Source: Gonocerus acuteangulatus
Taxonomy: Eukaryota > Arthropoda > Insecta > Hemiptera > Coreidae
DNA: 64,000 nucleotides
NCBI GenBank assembly: GCA_946811695.1
Contig: OX328126.1
Coordinates: forward strand, 2,940,771-3,004,770
Direction: 5' to 3'
Shown here piece after piece: positions 43,683-55,830 of this stretch. The position numbers and the translations under genes are program-made. How positions within the stretch are numbered: position 1 is the stretch's first letter; each line of letters begins with the position of its first letter. Under the pieces are notes generated by a model. The model saw nothing but the letters and a program-made list of their open reading frames with translations. It was not told where the DNA came from and ran no database searches.

Positions 43683-44521
43683 AGAGCTCATGAATAGGAA
43701 ATAATGGGATATTAGTAATGGCTCTGTAATTCCTGCCTTTTAAGGAGAAGTGTCTAGAAACTTTAGAAGGAATTGTGGAAGAGGGAAATCACCGACTAGA
43801 GAGAAGATATTACAGCTGACTACAGCACTGGGAGCTTCTTGCCTCTTGAATTATTCCGCAGTTCCGGGAGCCGAGGGGGGAGAAGAAAAAAACCAAGAGA
43901 AGGAGAGAGAGAGAACTGCTAAAAAGAAGGGTGTCTGGAAGGAATGTGTGAGACTCAGCAATGGACCCCACAATATCTTGTACATTGTTTCTGCTAACCT
44001 CCGTATCCCATGTCTTGTATGATGTCTGCTCAATCCACAATCCTTGCTTATACCATTGACTCCAATCAACTTCAGGAAGAAAACCCAGCTTATGATGTAA
44101 ATCTATAATATATTTTAAAAATAAATTGGTGCCGATAGTACAGGTTAGGAAAATGTTGTTCCCGTTCCGATTGGCAGTACGACTTAGTAGGACTACTAGT
44201 TGGATAGTCGACTCCACTCACGCTCCGACTTGCTATCCAACTAGCGATACAACTTTAGCCATAGTCTGTTTTCACGACTGTGTACGTCACTCACGAGCCA
44301 AAGTATGTATCGAGTGCAGACCGAAGTTGCCCGAAGGTCAAGCACAGACTGAGCTAAGTTGGACGACTTTGATCCGACTCACGCTCCAACTCCGTAGCTA
44401 GTCGGATGTCGGACCTTCGAGTCGTCCCTCTAAATGTTGCGACTCGTCCAACTAGACTTACAACCAGCCTGCACCCCGGAAACGGTAAAATGTATCATTA
44501 AAACCTTTTAAATAAATTAAA
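43683..44521. other. Spacer with GC-richer stretch
   Basis: Short open frames exist on both strands at 43750-44217 but show no known motif. At 44150-44470 phrases like ACTCACGCTCC and CCAACTAG recur, a possible decayed repeat. No gene is supported. Confidence 0.35.
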
Positions 44522-44608
44522 TAAGATCACTTAGTTAGAAAAAATAGTAGTAAGATCACTTAGTTAGAAAAAATAGTAGTAAGATCACTTAGTTAGAAAA
44601 AATAGTTT
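44522..44608. repeat. 29-bp tandem repeat, 3 copies
   Basis: Unit TAAGATCACTTAGTTAGAAA followed by AAATAGTAG. Confidence 0.9.
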
Positions 44609-45201
44609 CTATTTGGTGTAATATCGTTTTAATTGGCTAACTATTCCAAGTTCTAGATTGTTAGTATCCCCAAATGTCCTCAGCCCCCCCCCGTAATTCT
44701 CCCAGCCCCTTCCGAAATTATTTCCTTTATATGCCTATGGCGGCTTCTGTTCTCATTGTAAGAATATATAAAATATAGCTGCTGGAGCCATTTCCAGATG
44801 ACCACAAATAGCTGATCACTGTATCTTCACCTCACCACAGCGACACTGTACAATGAACTCTTCTCAAACCACAAATTACACAGACAGCTACAATTCTTCA
44901 GATCGTGCTGTCGTCTTCTTTCTTATATCTAATAGTACAAAATGGTAGTAATCGATCCACAGTGGTACCTCATCTAGCTGGACAAAATTCGAAAAATTCA
45001 TGAAAACAAATCTTTAATTGGACCTTGGAGTATTTTCCTAGATAGTATATAGATTACAAAACAAGAATAAGTCGGCTCAAATACTTCAACATTTAGGGAT
45101 TACAGTTGTCTATATTAGGGTATGTCACACCACAAAGTTCATTACTCCATCTTTGAATGAATACTACAGTTACAAAAATGATTTGTCAGCATTACAAATT
45201 T
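44609..45201. other. Spacer left of the 69-bp array
   Basis: No gene recognised. ATTACAAATTTATTCCAG at its right edge starts the array. Confidence 0.4.
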
Positions 45202-48200
45202 ATTCCAGGTTTCAGAAAGGTATGTATGACCTTCTTTCATTATTTATCATAATAAATTACCATTAATGTTATTCCAGGTTTCAGAAAGGTATGTATGACC
45301 TTCTTTCATTATTTATCATAATAAATTACCATTAATGTTATTCCAGGTTTCAGAAAGGTATGTATGACCTTCTTTCATTATTTATCATAATAAATTACCA
45401 TTAATGTTATTCCAGGTTTCAGAAAGATAAATGACCTTCTTTCATTATTTATCATAATAAATTACCATTAATGTTATTCCAGGTTTCAGAAAGGTATGTA
45501 TAACCTTCTTTCATTATTTATCATAATAAATTACCATTAATGTTATTCCAGGTTTCAGAAAGGTATGTATGACCTTCTTTCATTATTTATCATAATAAAT
45601 TACCATTAATGTTATTCCAGGTTTCAGAAAGATAAATGACCTTCTTTCATTATTTATCATAATAAATTACCATTAATGTTATTCCAGGTTTCAGAAAGGT
45701 ATGTATGACCTTCTTTCATTATTTATCATAATAAATTACCATTAATGTTATTCCAGGTTTCAGAAAGGTATGTATGACCTTCTTTCATTATTTATCATAA
45801 TAAATTACCATTAATGTTATTCCAGGTTTCAGAAAGGTATGTATGACCTTCTTTCATTATTTATCATAATAAATTACCATTAATGTTATTCCAGGTTTCA
45901 GAAAGGTATGTATGACCTTCTTTCATTATTTATCATAATAAATTACCATTAATGTTATTCCAGGTTTCAGAAAGGTATGTATGACCTTCTTTCATTATTT
46001 ATCATAATAAATTACCATTAATGTTATTCCAGGTTTCAGAAAGGTATGTATGACCTTCTTTCATTATTTATCATAATAAATTACCATTAATGTTATTCCA
46101 GGTTTCAGAAAGGTATGAATGACCTTCTTTCATTATTTATCATAATAAATTACCATTAATGTTATTCCAGGTTTCAGAAAGGTATGTAAGACCTTCTTTC
46201 ATTATTTATCATAATAAATTACCATTAATGTTATTCCAGGTTTCAGAAAGGTATGTATGACCTTCTTTCATTATTTATCATAATAAATTACCATTAATGT
46301 TATTCCAGGTTTCAGAAAGGTATGTAAGACCTTCTTTCATTATTTATCATAATAAATTACCATTAATGTTATTCCAGGTTTCAGAAAGGTATGTAAGACC
46401 TTCTTTCATTATTTATCATAATAAATTACCATTAATGTTATTCCAGGTTTCAGAAAGGTATGTATGACCTTCTTTCATTATTTATCATAATAAATTACCA
46501 TTAATGTTATTCCAGGTTTCAGAAAGGTATGTAAGACCTTCTTTCATTATTTATCATAATAAATTACCATTAATGTTATTCCAGGTTTCAGAAAGGTATG
46601 TATGACCTTCTTTCATTATTTATCATAATAAATTACCATTAATGTTATTCCAGGTTTCAGAAAGGTATGTAAGACCTTCTTTCATTATTTATCATAATAA
46701 ATTACCATTAATGTTATTCCAGGTTTCAGAAAGGTATGTATGACCTTCTTTCATTATTTATCATAATAAATTACCATTAATGTTATTCCAGGTTTCAGAA
46801 AGGTATGTAAGACCTTCTTTCATTATTTATCATAATAAATTACCATTAATGTTATTCCAGGTTTCAGAAAGGTATGTATGACCTTCTTTCATTATTTATC
46901 ATAATAAATTACCATTAATGTTATTCCAGGTTTCAGAAAGGTATGTATGACCTTCTTTCATTATTTATCATAATAAATTACCATTAATGTTATTCCAGGT
47001 TTCAGAAAGGTATGTATGACCTTCTTTCATTATTTATCATAATAAATTACCATTAATGTTATTCCAGGTTTCAGAAAGGTATGTATGACCTTCTTTCATT
47101 ATTTATCATAATAAATTACCATTAATGTTATTCCAGGTTTCAGAAAGGTATGTATGACCTTCTTTCATTATTTATCATAATAAATTACCATTAATGTTAT
47201 TCCAGGTTTCAGAAAGGTATGTATGACCTTCTTTCATTATTTATCATAATAAATTACCATTAATGTTATTCCAGGTTTCAGAAAGGTATGTATGACCTTC
47301 TTTTATTATTTATCATAATAAATTACCATTAATGTTATTCCAGGTTTCAGAAAGGTATGTATGACCTTCTTTTATTATTTATCATAATAAATTACCATTA
47401 ATGTTATTCCAGGTTTCAGAAAGGTATGTAAGACCTTCTTTCATTATTTATCATAATAAATTACCATTAATGTTATTCCAGGTTTCAGAAAGGTATGAAT
47501 GACCTTCTTTCATTATTTATCATAATAAATTACCATTAATGTTATTCCAGGTTTCAGAAAGGTATGAATGACCTTCTTTCATTATTTATCATAATAAATT
47601 ACCATTAATGTTATTCCAGGTTTCAGAAAGGTATGTAAGACCTTCTTTCATTATTTATCATAATAAATTACCATTAATGTTATTCCAGGTTTCAGAAAGG
47701 TATGTATGACCTTCTTTTATTATTTATCATAATAAATTACCATTAATGTTATTCCAGGTTTCAGAAAGGTATGTAAGACCTTCTTTCATTATTTATCATA
47801 ATAAATTACCATTAATGTTATTCCAGGTTTCAGAAAGGTATGTAAGACCTTCTTTCATTATTTATCATAATAAATTACCATTAATGTTATTCCAGGTTTC
47901 AGAAAGATAAATGACCTTCTTTCATTATTTATCATAATAAATTACCATTAATGTTATTCCAGGTTTCAGAAAGGTATGTATGACCTTCTTTTATTATTTA
48001 TCATAATAAATTACCATTAATGTTATTCCAGGTTTCAGAAAGGTATGTAAGACCTTCTTTCATTATTTATCATAATAAATTACCATTAATGTTATTCCAG
48101 GTTTCAGAAAGGTATGTATGACCTTCTTTTATTATTTATCATAATAAATTACCATTAATGTTATTCCAGGTTTCAGAAAGGTATGTATGACCTTCTTTCA

Positions 48201-48783
48201 TTATTTATCATAATAAATTACCATTAATGTTATTCCAGGTTTCAGAAAGGTATGTATGACCTTCTTTCATTATTTATCATAATAAATTACCATTAATGTT
48301 ATTCCAGGTTTCAGAAAGGTATGTAAGACCTTCTTTCATTATTTATCATAATAAATTACCATTAATGTTATTCCAGGTTTCAGAAAGGTATGTATGACCT
48401 TCTTTCATTATTTATCATAATAAATTACCATTAATGTTATTCCAGGTTTCAGAAAGGTATGTATGACCTTCTTTCATTATTTATCATAATAAATTACCAT
48501 TAATGTTATTCCAGGTTTCAGAAAGGTATGTATGACCTTCTTTCATTATTTATCATAATAAATTACCATTAATGTTATTCCAGGTTTCAGAAAGGTATGT
48601 ATGACCTTCTTTCATTATTTATCATAATAAATTACCATTAATGTTATTCCAGGTTTCAGAAAGGTATGTATGACCTTCTTTCATTATTTATCATAATAAA
48701 TTACCATTAATGTTATTCCAGGTTTCAGAAAGGTATGTAAGACCTTCTTTCATTATTTATCATAATAAATTACCATTAATGTT
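45202..48783 (+). repeat. 69-bp satellite, 52 copies, with splice-site-like motifs in each unit
   Basis: Each unit reads TTATTCCAG|GTTTCAGAAAG|GTATGTATGACC and then TTCTTTCATTATTTATCATA and ATAAATTACCATTAATG. It thus contains an acceptor-like YAG, an 11-nt segment, and a donor-like GTATGT or GTATGTAAG, so each interval between 11-mers is a potential 58-nt GT..AG intron. Three units (near 45424, 45630, 47906) have GATAAATGACC and lack the donor; they are 67 bp. Other variants are GTATGTAAG, GTATGAATG and TTTTATT. Stops occur in the unit, so it is not a coding repeat by itself. Confidence 0.93.
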
Positions 48784-49083
48784 TGCTTTATGCGACGCCA
48801 TTTCTAATACCCTTATTGGTACCTTATTATGGGCCAGAACTTTTCCTGTCCGGCTTCGTCCGGTCTAGTTCTATTTTTTTCTTATTTTTCAATTAAGTAT
48901 TGACTTGGAAAAGCAAGAATTAGCTGCCAGAATCTGCCTATTTAATAATGATAACTGATTTTCTGAAAAAATGCTCGTATCGAAAAGGGAACATTTTGAA
49001 GTTTGGATCTTACAAAGTCAAAAAAAAAACAAAAAAAAAAACAGGAAGGTATAAAAAATATACACCAACAATTTGGTTTAACA
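48784..49083. other. Spacer with A-runs
   Basis: AT-rich with two A10-type runs near 49020-49042. It leads to the start of the next open frame. Confidence 0.4.
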
Positions 49084-52000
49084 TAAGAGAAGGAAAAATT
49101 GGAGACATTCTTAAGACATTTACTTGATAAGTGGGAAACAGCAAATCGAAGAAAAAGTATTATTGAGAAAGGTTTTTGTGAATGGCTTGATACAAGTTTG
49201 TATTACGACACACAATCAGATGTAGAAGAAGATTTAAGTATATCTGCCAGTAGTGGGGGGGGGGGGCTATCGAATATTGGAGATGTATTTCAGTGTTTAC
49301 TATACTCGAGCGGTCCGCATATTTCTAGTAGTGTGGGGGGGGGGCTATCGAATATTGAAGATGTATTTCAGTGTTTACTATACTCGAGCGGTCCGTATAT
49401 TTCTAGTAGTGGGGGGGGGGGCTATCGAATATTGAAGATGTATTTCAGTGTTTACTATATTCGAGCGGTCCGTATATTTCTAGTAGTGGGGGGGGGCTAT
49501 CGAATATTGAAGATGTATTTCAGTGTTTACTATATTCGAGCGGTCCGTATATTTCTAGTAGTGGGGGGGGGCTATCGAATATTGAAGATGTATTTCAGTG
49601 TTTACTATATTCGAGCGGTCCGTATATTTCTAGTAGTGGGGGGGGGGCTATCGAATATTGAAGATGTATTTCAGTGTTTACTATACTCGAGCGGTCCGTA
49701 TATTTCTAGTAGTGGGGGGGGGGGCTATCGAATATTGAAGATGTATTTCAGTGTTTACTATACTCGAGCGGTCCGTATATTTCTAGTAGTGGGGGGGGGG
49801 CTATCGAATATTGAAGATGTATTTCAGTGTTTACTATATTCGAGCGGTCCGTATATTTCTAGTAGTGGGGGGGGGGCTATCGAATATTGAAGATGTATTT
49901 CAGTGTTTACTATATTCGAGCGGTCCGTATATTTCTAGTAGTGGGGGGGGGGGGGGGGGGGGGGCTATCGAATATTGAAGATGTATTTCAGTGTTTACTA
50001 TATTCGAGCGGTCCGTATATTTCTAGTAGTGGGGGGGGGCTATCGAATATTGAAGATGTATTTCAGTGTTTACTATACTCGAGCGGTCCGTATATTTCTA
50101 GTAGTGGGGGGGGGGGCTATCGAATATTGAAGATGTATTTCAGTGTTTACTATACTCGAGCGGTCCGTATATTTCTAGTAGTGGGGGGGGGGGCTATCGA
50201 ATATTGAAGATGTATTTCAGTGTTTACTATATTCGAGCGGTCCGTATATTTCTAGTAGTGGGGGGGGGGGGCTATCGAATATTGAAGATGTATTTCAGTG
50301 TTTACTATATTCGAGCGGTCCGTATATTTCTAGTAGTGGGGGGGGGGCTATCGAATATTGAAGATGTATTTCAGTGTTTACTATATTCGAGCGGTCCGTA
50401 TATTTCTAGTAGTGGGGGGGGGGCTATCGAATATTGAAGATGTATTTCAGTGTTTACTATATTCGAGCGGTCCGTATATTTCTAGTAGTGGGGGGGGGCT
50501 ATCGAATATTGAAGATGTATTTCAGTGTTTACTATACTCGAGCGGTCCGTATATTTCTAGTAGTGGGGGGGGGGGGCTATCGAATATTGAAGATGTATTT
50601 CAGTGTTTACTATATTCGAGCGGTCCGTATATTTCTAGTAGTGGGGGGGGGCTATCGAATATTGAAGATGTATTTCAGTGTTTACTATATTCGAGCGGTC
50701 CGTATATTTCTAGTAGTGGGGGGGGGGCTATCGAATATTGAAGATGTATTTCAGTGTTTACTATACTCGAGCGGTCCGTATATTTCTAGTAGTGGGGGGG
50801 GGGGCTATCGAATATTGAAGATGTATTTCAGTGTTTACTATATTCGAGCGGTCCGTATATTTCTAGTAGTGGGGGGGGCTATCGAATATTGAAGATGTAT
50901 TTCAGTGTTTACTATATTCGAGCGGTCCGTATATTTCTAGTAGTGGGGGGGGGGCTATCGAATATTGAAGATGTATTTCAGTGTTTACTATATTCGAGCG
51001 GTCCGTATATTTCTAGTAGTGGGGGGGGGGGCTATCGAATATTGAAGATGTATTTCAGTGTTTACTATATTCGAGCGGTCCGTATATTTCTAGTAGTGGG
51101 GGGGGGGGCTATCGAATATTGAAGATGTATTTCAGTGTTTACTATACTCGAGCGGTCCGTATATTTCTAGTAGTGGGGGGGGGCTATCGAATATTGAAGA
51201 TGTATTTCAGTGTTTACTATATTCGAGCGGTCCGTATATTTCTAGTAGTGGGGGGGGGGGCTATCGAATATTGAAGATGTATTTCAGTGTTTACTATATT
51301 CGAGCGGTCCGTATATTTCTAGTAGTGGGGGGGGCTATCGAATATTGAAGATGTATTTCAGTGTTTACTATATTCGAGCGGTCCGTATATTTCTAGTAGT
51401 GGGGGGGGGCTATCGAATATTGAAGATGTATTTCAGTGTTTACTATATTCGAGCGGTCCGTATATTTCTAGTAGTGGGGGGGGGCTATCGAATATTGAAG
51501 ATGTATTTCAGTGTTTACTATACTCGAGCGGTCCGTATATTTCTAGTAGTGGGGGGGGGGGCTATCGAATATTGAAGATGGATTTCAGTGTTTACTATAT
51601 TCGAGCGGTCCGTATATTTCTAGTAGTGGGGGGGGGGCTATCGAATATTGAAGATGTATTTCAGTGTTTACTATATTCGAGCGGTCCGTATATTTCTAGT
51701 AGTGGGGGGGGGGGCTATCGAATATTGAAGATGTATTTCAGTGTTTACTATACTCGAGCGGTCCGTATATTTCTAGTAGTGGGGGGGGGGCTATCGAATA
51801 TTGAAGATGTATTTCAGTGTTTACTATATTCGAGCGGTCCGTATATTTCTAGTAGTGGGGGGGGGGCTATCGAATATTGAAGATGTATTTCAGTGTTTAC
51901 TATATTCGAGCGGTCCGTATATTTCTAGTAGTGGGGGGGGGGGCTATCGAATATTGAAGATGTATTTCAGTGTTTACTATATTCGAGCGGTCCGTATATT

Positions 52001-52407
52001 TCTAGTAGTGGGGGGGGGGCTATCGAATATTGAAGATGTATTTCAGTGTTTACTATATTCGAGCGGTCCGTATATTTCTAGTAGTGGGGGGGGGCTATCG
52101 AATATTGAAGATGTATTTCAGTGTTTACTATACTCGAGCGGTCCGTATATTTCTAGTAGTGGGGGGGGGGCTATCGAATATTGAAGATGTATTTCAGTGT
52201 TTACTATACTCGAGCGGTCCGTATATTTCTAGTAGTGGGGGGGGGCTATCGAATATTGAAGATGTATTTCAGTGTTTACTATACTCGAGCGGTCCGTATA
52301 TTTCTAGAATGAGACGAGCAGAAATTCGTCGACATAAGGAAGAGTTTCATTCCTTCCAAGGTGAAATAATTAATTTGTTGAATGAAACTTTACTTGACCA
52401 AGAATGA
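49084..52407 (+). pseudogene. Unknown ORF disrupted by a 40-copy poly-G minisatellite
   Basis: After a TAA at 49084-49086 a frame opens and reads a natural-looking N-terminal part (LETFLRHLLDKWETANRRKS, then KGFCEWLDTSLYYDTQSDVE, EDLSIS). It then enters the array at about 49250. After the last unit it resumes with RMRRAEIRRHKEEFHSFQGE and IINLLNETLLDQE before a stop at 52405-52407. The tail, Arg/Glu-rich and helical, resembles the C-terminal ends of transposon-associated or BESS/MADF-like DNA-binding proteins, but I do not recognise the family. No ATG is in frame upstream, so it may be an internal exon. Units change frame and eventually hit a stop (GGAIEY*), so the ancestral protein cannot be made from this copy. 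Confidence 0.45.
49252..52307 (+). repeat. ~76-bp minisatellite with variable poly-G tract, 40 copies
   Basis: The unit has a constant 66-bp part (CTATCGAATATTGAAGATGT .. TATTTCTAGTAGT) and a G-run mostly 8-12 long, 22 in one unit (49943-49964). When the G-run length gives 75 bp the phase is kept as LSNIEDVFQCLLYSSGPYIS with SSGGG. A one-base change gives GYRILKMYFSVYY.RAVRIF; the third phase stops at once. A C/T site (TATACTCG/TATATTCG) marks sub-types. Confidence 0.95.
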
Positions 52408-52546
52408 TTTATTAGTTTTGATAACTTAATTTTGATTATATTTTTTGTTGTATTGTTGTGTTTTTTATTATTATTATTATTTTGTAATACCTAGTTTTTA
52501 AGCTTCTTGTTGTTTTTGCCTTTGGAAATGTTAAATAGTTTATAAT

Positions 52547-53350
52547 TAGAGCCCGGAAGTTAGGCAAAATGCCTTTTTTATCTGAATAGATATATTGAAG
52601 AATCAGATAGAAATAAATATGTTTTCGTGCATTTAGGAAGTGTAGAGACAATTTTTATTTTGCCTATTTTGGATATTTTAAGATTTAAAGCCTTTTTTTG
52701 CCTTTTTTGCTCGTTATGCAATTTTTTTCTGCGATTTAAACATTTTAAAAAGTACATAACGAATTTCGAATTTCAGTTCGTCCTAAACAAAAAAGGTTTC
52801 ACAAATTAAATTACATTTTGCCGTCAAAAATATCAATTCGAAAGCTTATTTTCCCAACCCGTGGATTGACCCTCTGTAAATAACAGAGCCTTCCTTGGTA
52901 GAAGGAATGCACAAGCCTAATGAATAGGAGGAAAGAGAGAGGATGAGAGAAGTACGTCTCCTTCCTCACACCCCTTTTGCTGTGACAATGGTGTAGTTAC
53001 CTGCTATTCCGGGTTTCGAAATGATATGATAATGCAGAGGAATTTTTGCCATGACGAAAAACATTTTTTCTTAGAAGGTCTATGAGAGTTGATACTTTGA
53101 AAAAGCATCTTGTTGTTGCTTGTAACAAGGGAAATTAAGAGTAAGTACACTAATTCTCTGATAAATTGATAATAAAGAAATTAATGAGTATTTAAAATAC
53201 ATATTTTCATTAATAATGAGTGAGATTCCTCTTTGCCTTCACTCCTAATAAATCCCTATTTTAATTACAGTACTGCCTATTTCCAGGATTTCAAGTGCCT
53301 TTTTGCCTGCCTATTTTAACCAAAAATAAATGCCTATCTTCCGGGCTGTA
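52547..53350. mobile_element. 804-bp hAT-like MITE
   Basis: TIRs TAGAGCCCGGAAGTTAGGC (left) and, inverted, TACAGCCCGGAAGATAGGC (right). Flanks TTTATAAT (52539-52546) and TTTATAAC (53351-53358) form an 8-bp target duplication with one mismatch, the length used by hAT elements. Subterminal TGCCT motifs recur inward from both ends (TTTTTGCCT, TGCCTATTT). No transposase. Confidence 0.7.
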
Positions 53351-53358
53351 TTTATAAC

Positions 53359-53889
53359 AATAGAAAATAAACAATAAAAAAAAACAATAAAAAATAAATG
53401 AAAAAAATGAATTAGATTAGATGCTTTTGGATAAGACTTAAAACGTTATAAAAAAGGGCTTTTTCTAATGAATAAGACAGATAAGAACGGCAAGACTTTA
53501 TTTCCGACCCCTAAAATGGGGTATATTCCTGATCAGCAAGTTATTTACAGTAAGAATCCGTGATAAAATAATTTTGTCTAGCTAGATCAGTTAAAAATAC
53601 CACTGTGCGATGGTAGCTTTCATGAGTATGCTTGCATGAAACTTCATCAGCATATTTACAGGAACTATGAGTGGAAACATTTCAAATTTACAGGTATTAT
53701 TCAATTCAAATATTTTGGCATTTAATCGTTATTCTCTAATCGTTTCTGTGTTTAGTGTTTACATTCCAATTGTTCAAATGCGGTAATCAGAAAGATAAGA
53801 ATTCCTGGGCCAAGACTGTGTCTAACAATATCACGACTGGTTTTCGCCTCAATATCACCTCGACGCCTAACTATCTACTCCTCAATATA
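53359..53889. other. Spacer
   Basis: AT-rich, A-run-containing sequence; no gene recognised. Confidence 0.4.
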
Positions 53890-53897
53890 AAATTCAT

Positions 53898-53955
<58 letters not shown>
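53890..53955. repeat. (CA)n(TA)n microsatellite
   Basis: Short CA tract then about 22 TA dinucleotides. Confidence 0.93.
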
Positions 53956-53956
53956 C

Positions 53957-54244
53957 ACATGTCTGTCTGTTTATCAGTATTCTGTTTGTTTTTTCTACAA
54001 ATCAACACCGGTCGACCGATTTTGACCAAACTTGGCAAACAGGTAGGTATTGATACGGAGAGTGCCATAGGCTAGGTCAAAAACGTCTACCATCTGTCTA
54101 TATGCATGTTTGTTCCTTATACAAATCCACACCGTTTGACCGATTTTGACCAAACTTGGCACGCATTACTTATTTGGTTTCTAATTTATTTTTGCTATTC
54201 TAGATGCAGAAAGTAGGTGTACCATGGAACGCCGGGTAACAGCT

Positions 54245-54306
<62 letters not shown>

Positions 54307-54621
54307 TATCGTCTTGATACGAGAAATCTCCTAGGCTAGGTCAAAAAAATCTACCAGCTGTCTGTCTGTATGTTCGTCCCTTATACAAATCCACACCGTT
54401 CGTCCGATTTTGACGAAACTCTGTACATATGTGGATCTTAATCTGAGGAGTGTCGCAGGCTAAGTCAAAAACGTCTACCAGCTGTCTGTCTGTATGCTTG
54501 TCCCTTATACATATCCACACCATTCGTCCGATTTTGGCCAATCTGGGCACACAGGTTGGTCTTGATCAGGGGAGTGTCATAGGTCAGGTCAAATACGTCT
54601 ACCAGCTGCTGTCTGTATATG

Positions 54622-54653
<32 letters not shown>

Positions 54654-54895
54654 AAAAATCCACACTGTTAGACCGATTTTTACCAAACTTGGCATAGATG
54701 TATGTCTTGATACGGAGGGGGGGTGTTATAGGTTAGGTCAAAGTCGTCTAGGACTCCCAGTTGGGAGGTCACGGGTTCGAAACAGTTACAGATTCGTGTT
54801 ATTTGATTTTAATAATACTTATTTGGTTTCTAATTTATTTAGGCTTTTCTATATGCAGAAAGTAGGTTTAGCAAGGCACGCCGGGTAACAGCTAG
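53957..54895 (+). repeat. Tandem degenerate retroposon-tail repeat (~125 bp, about 5 copies)
   Basis: Each copy has CTGTCTGTCTGTATG, TTGTCCCTTATACAAATCCA, CACCGTT, CCGATTTTGACCAAACTTGG and TGATACGGAGAGTG..TAGGTCA. Two positions end with ACGCCGGGTAACAGCTAGT (about 54228-54246 and 54880-54897), each after TATGCAGAAAGTAGGT. CCGATTTTGACCAAACTTGG is of the kind conserved in 3' parts of many invertebrate retroposons. The GCTAGT ending could also be a Helitron CTAG|T terminus, but I see no clear preceding hairpin. Two (TA)n tracts interrupt it. Confidence 0.55.
54246..54304. repeat. (TA)n microsatellite
   Basis: About 28 TA dinucleotides directly after the CAGCTAGT repeat terminus. Confidence 0.95.
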
Positions 54896-54897
54896 TT

Positions 54898-55830
54898 GAT
54901 TATATTATATGATGATGCAGATAGATGTTGTGTAAACGTAAATCCACAATCACCTTTTCAGGTTTGTCACAAATATTCCTGCTTTCGCTGTAACCTTAAT
55001 AAATTAGTGTTTATATTAACCCTCTTCATGATTCCTCCGAGCCTCCCTTCCCCATCCTAATTCCTTGATGAGTAGCAACATCTGAGCTACAAATGAAGTG
55101 ACGAAAGCGATGTTCGGAGTTAGAGGTTCGTTATAACCAGCCTGCTTCGTTATCCGCAGATCTGAACTCCTGAAAAACAGAACTCGCCCTCAAGTTGCTA
55201 ACGGGAACACCTTAACAATCCGTAGCTCCTAGCTCCTCATTTTTCAGCAGCCTTATATACAATTATATAGAATCTAAATCTACTCGTAGAATGCTAGGGG
55301 TGAAACGTGTCTTCTTGTAAGGAAGAAAATAATATCAGAAATCAGCTGATTGAATAAATTTGGACATCTTATATAAATATCCAATAAACACTTTATGGAC
55401 ATTTTTTGTCACCAGTTCATTAGCATTGCCAGCAGCGGAATGAGTTAAAATCGTTGCCATATCATGACAAGCGCGTTTACCCCAGCCCCGTAGGAAGAAA
55501 AACAGCTTATTTACCAATTTTAATCAATCCATTCGTAACGCTGTCTAAAGTCACAAGAACAGTGGAGCATTGAGAGACGAAAGATGGAGAGCAATGTGCA
55601 TAACGAAGAAATAACTTCAGTTGAAATCATTGACGTATATAGGAAATAATTTCGGGGGGCTGAGAGCATTTGGGGGGTACAAAATACTGACAATCTACAA
55701 CTTGGAATAGTTAACCAATTAAAACGCTAATAAAACCCACAACAATTATTTTTTCTAGCCTAAGTGATCGTATGTAATTTATTTTTAAGGTTTTTATAAC
55801 AAATGTTTACCGAGTAAATTAACTTTTTTT
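54898..55830. other. About 0.9 kb without a firm gene call
   Basis: A minus-strand frame (55517-55335) reads MATILTHSAAGNANELVTKN and ends near a TAA. It is peptide-like, but I do not recognise it and see no splice signals. The rest is unremarkable. Confidence 0.35.

Noticed and set aside
53957..54897. Helitron call from the GGGTAACAGCTAGT terminus
   Set aside because: The CTAG|T end is suggestive, but I found no terminal hairpin or TC 5' end. Left as an unclassified retroposon-tail repeat.
55075..55130. TTGATGAGTAGC...GCTAC resembling a ribozyme stem
   Set aside because: The first core base is wrong and AAATG follows the stem instead of GAAA.
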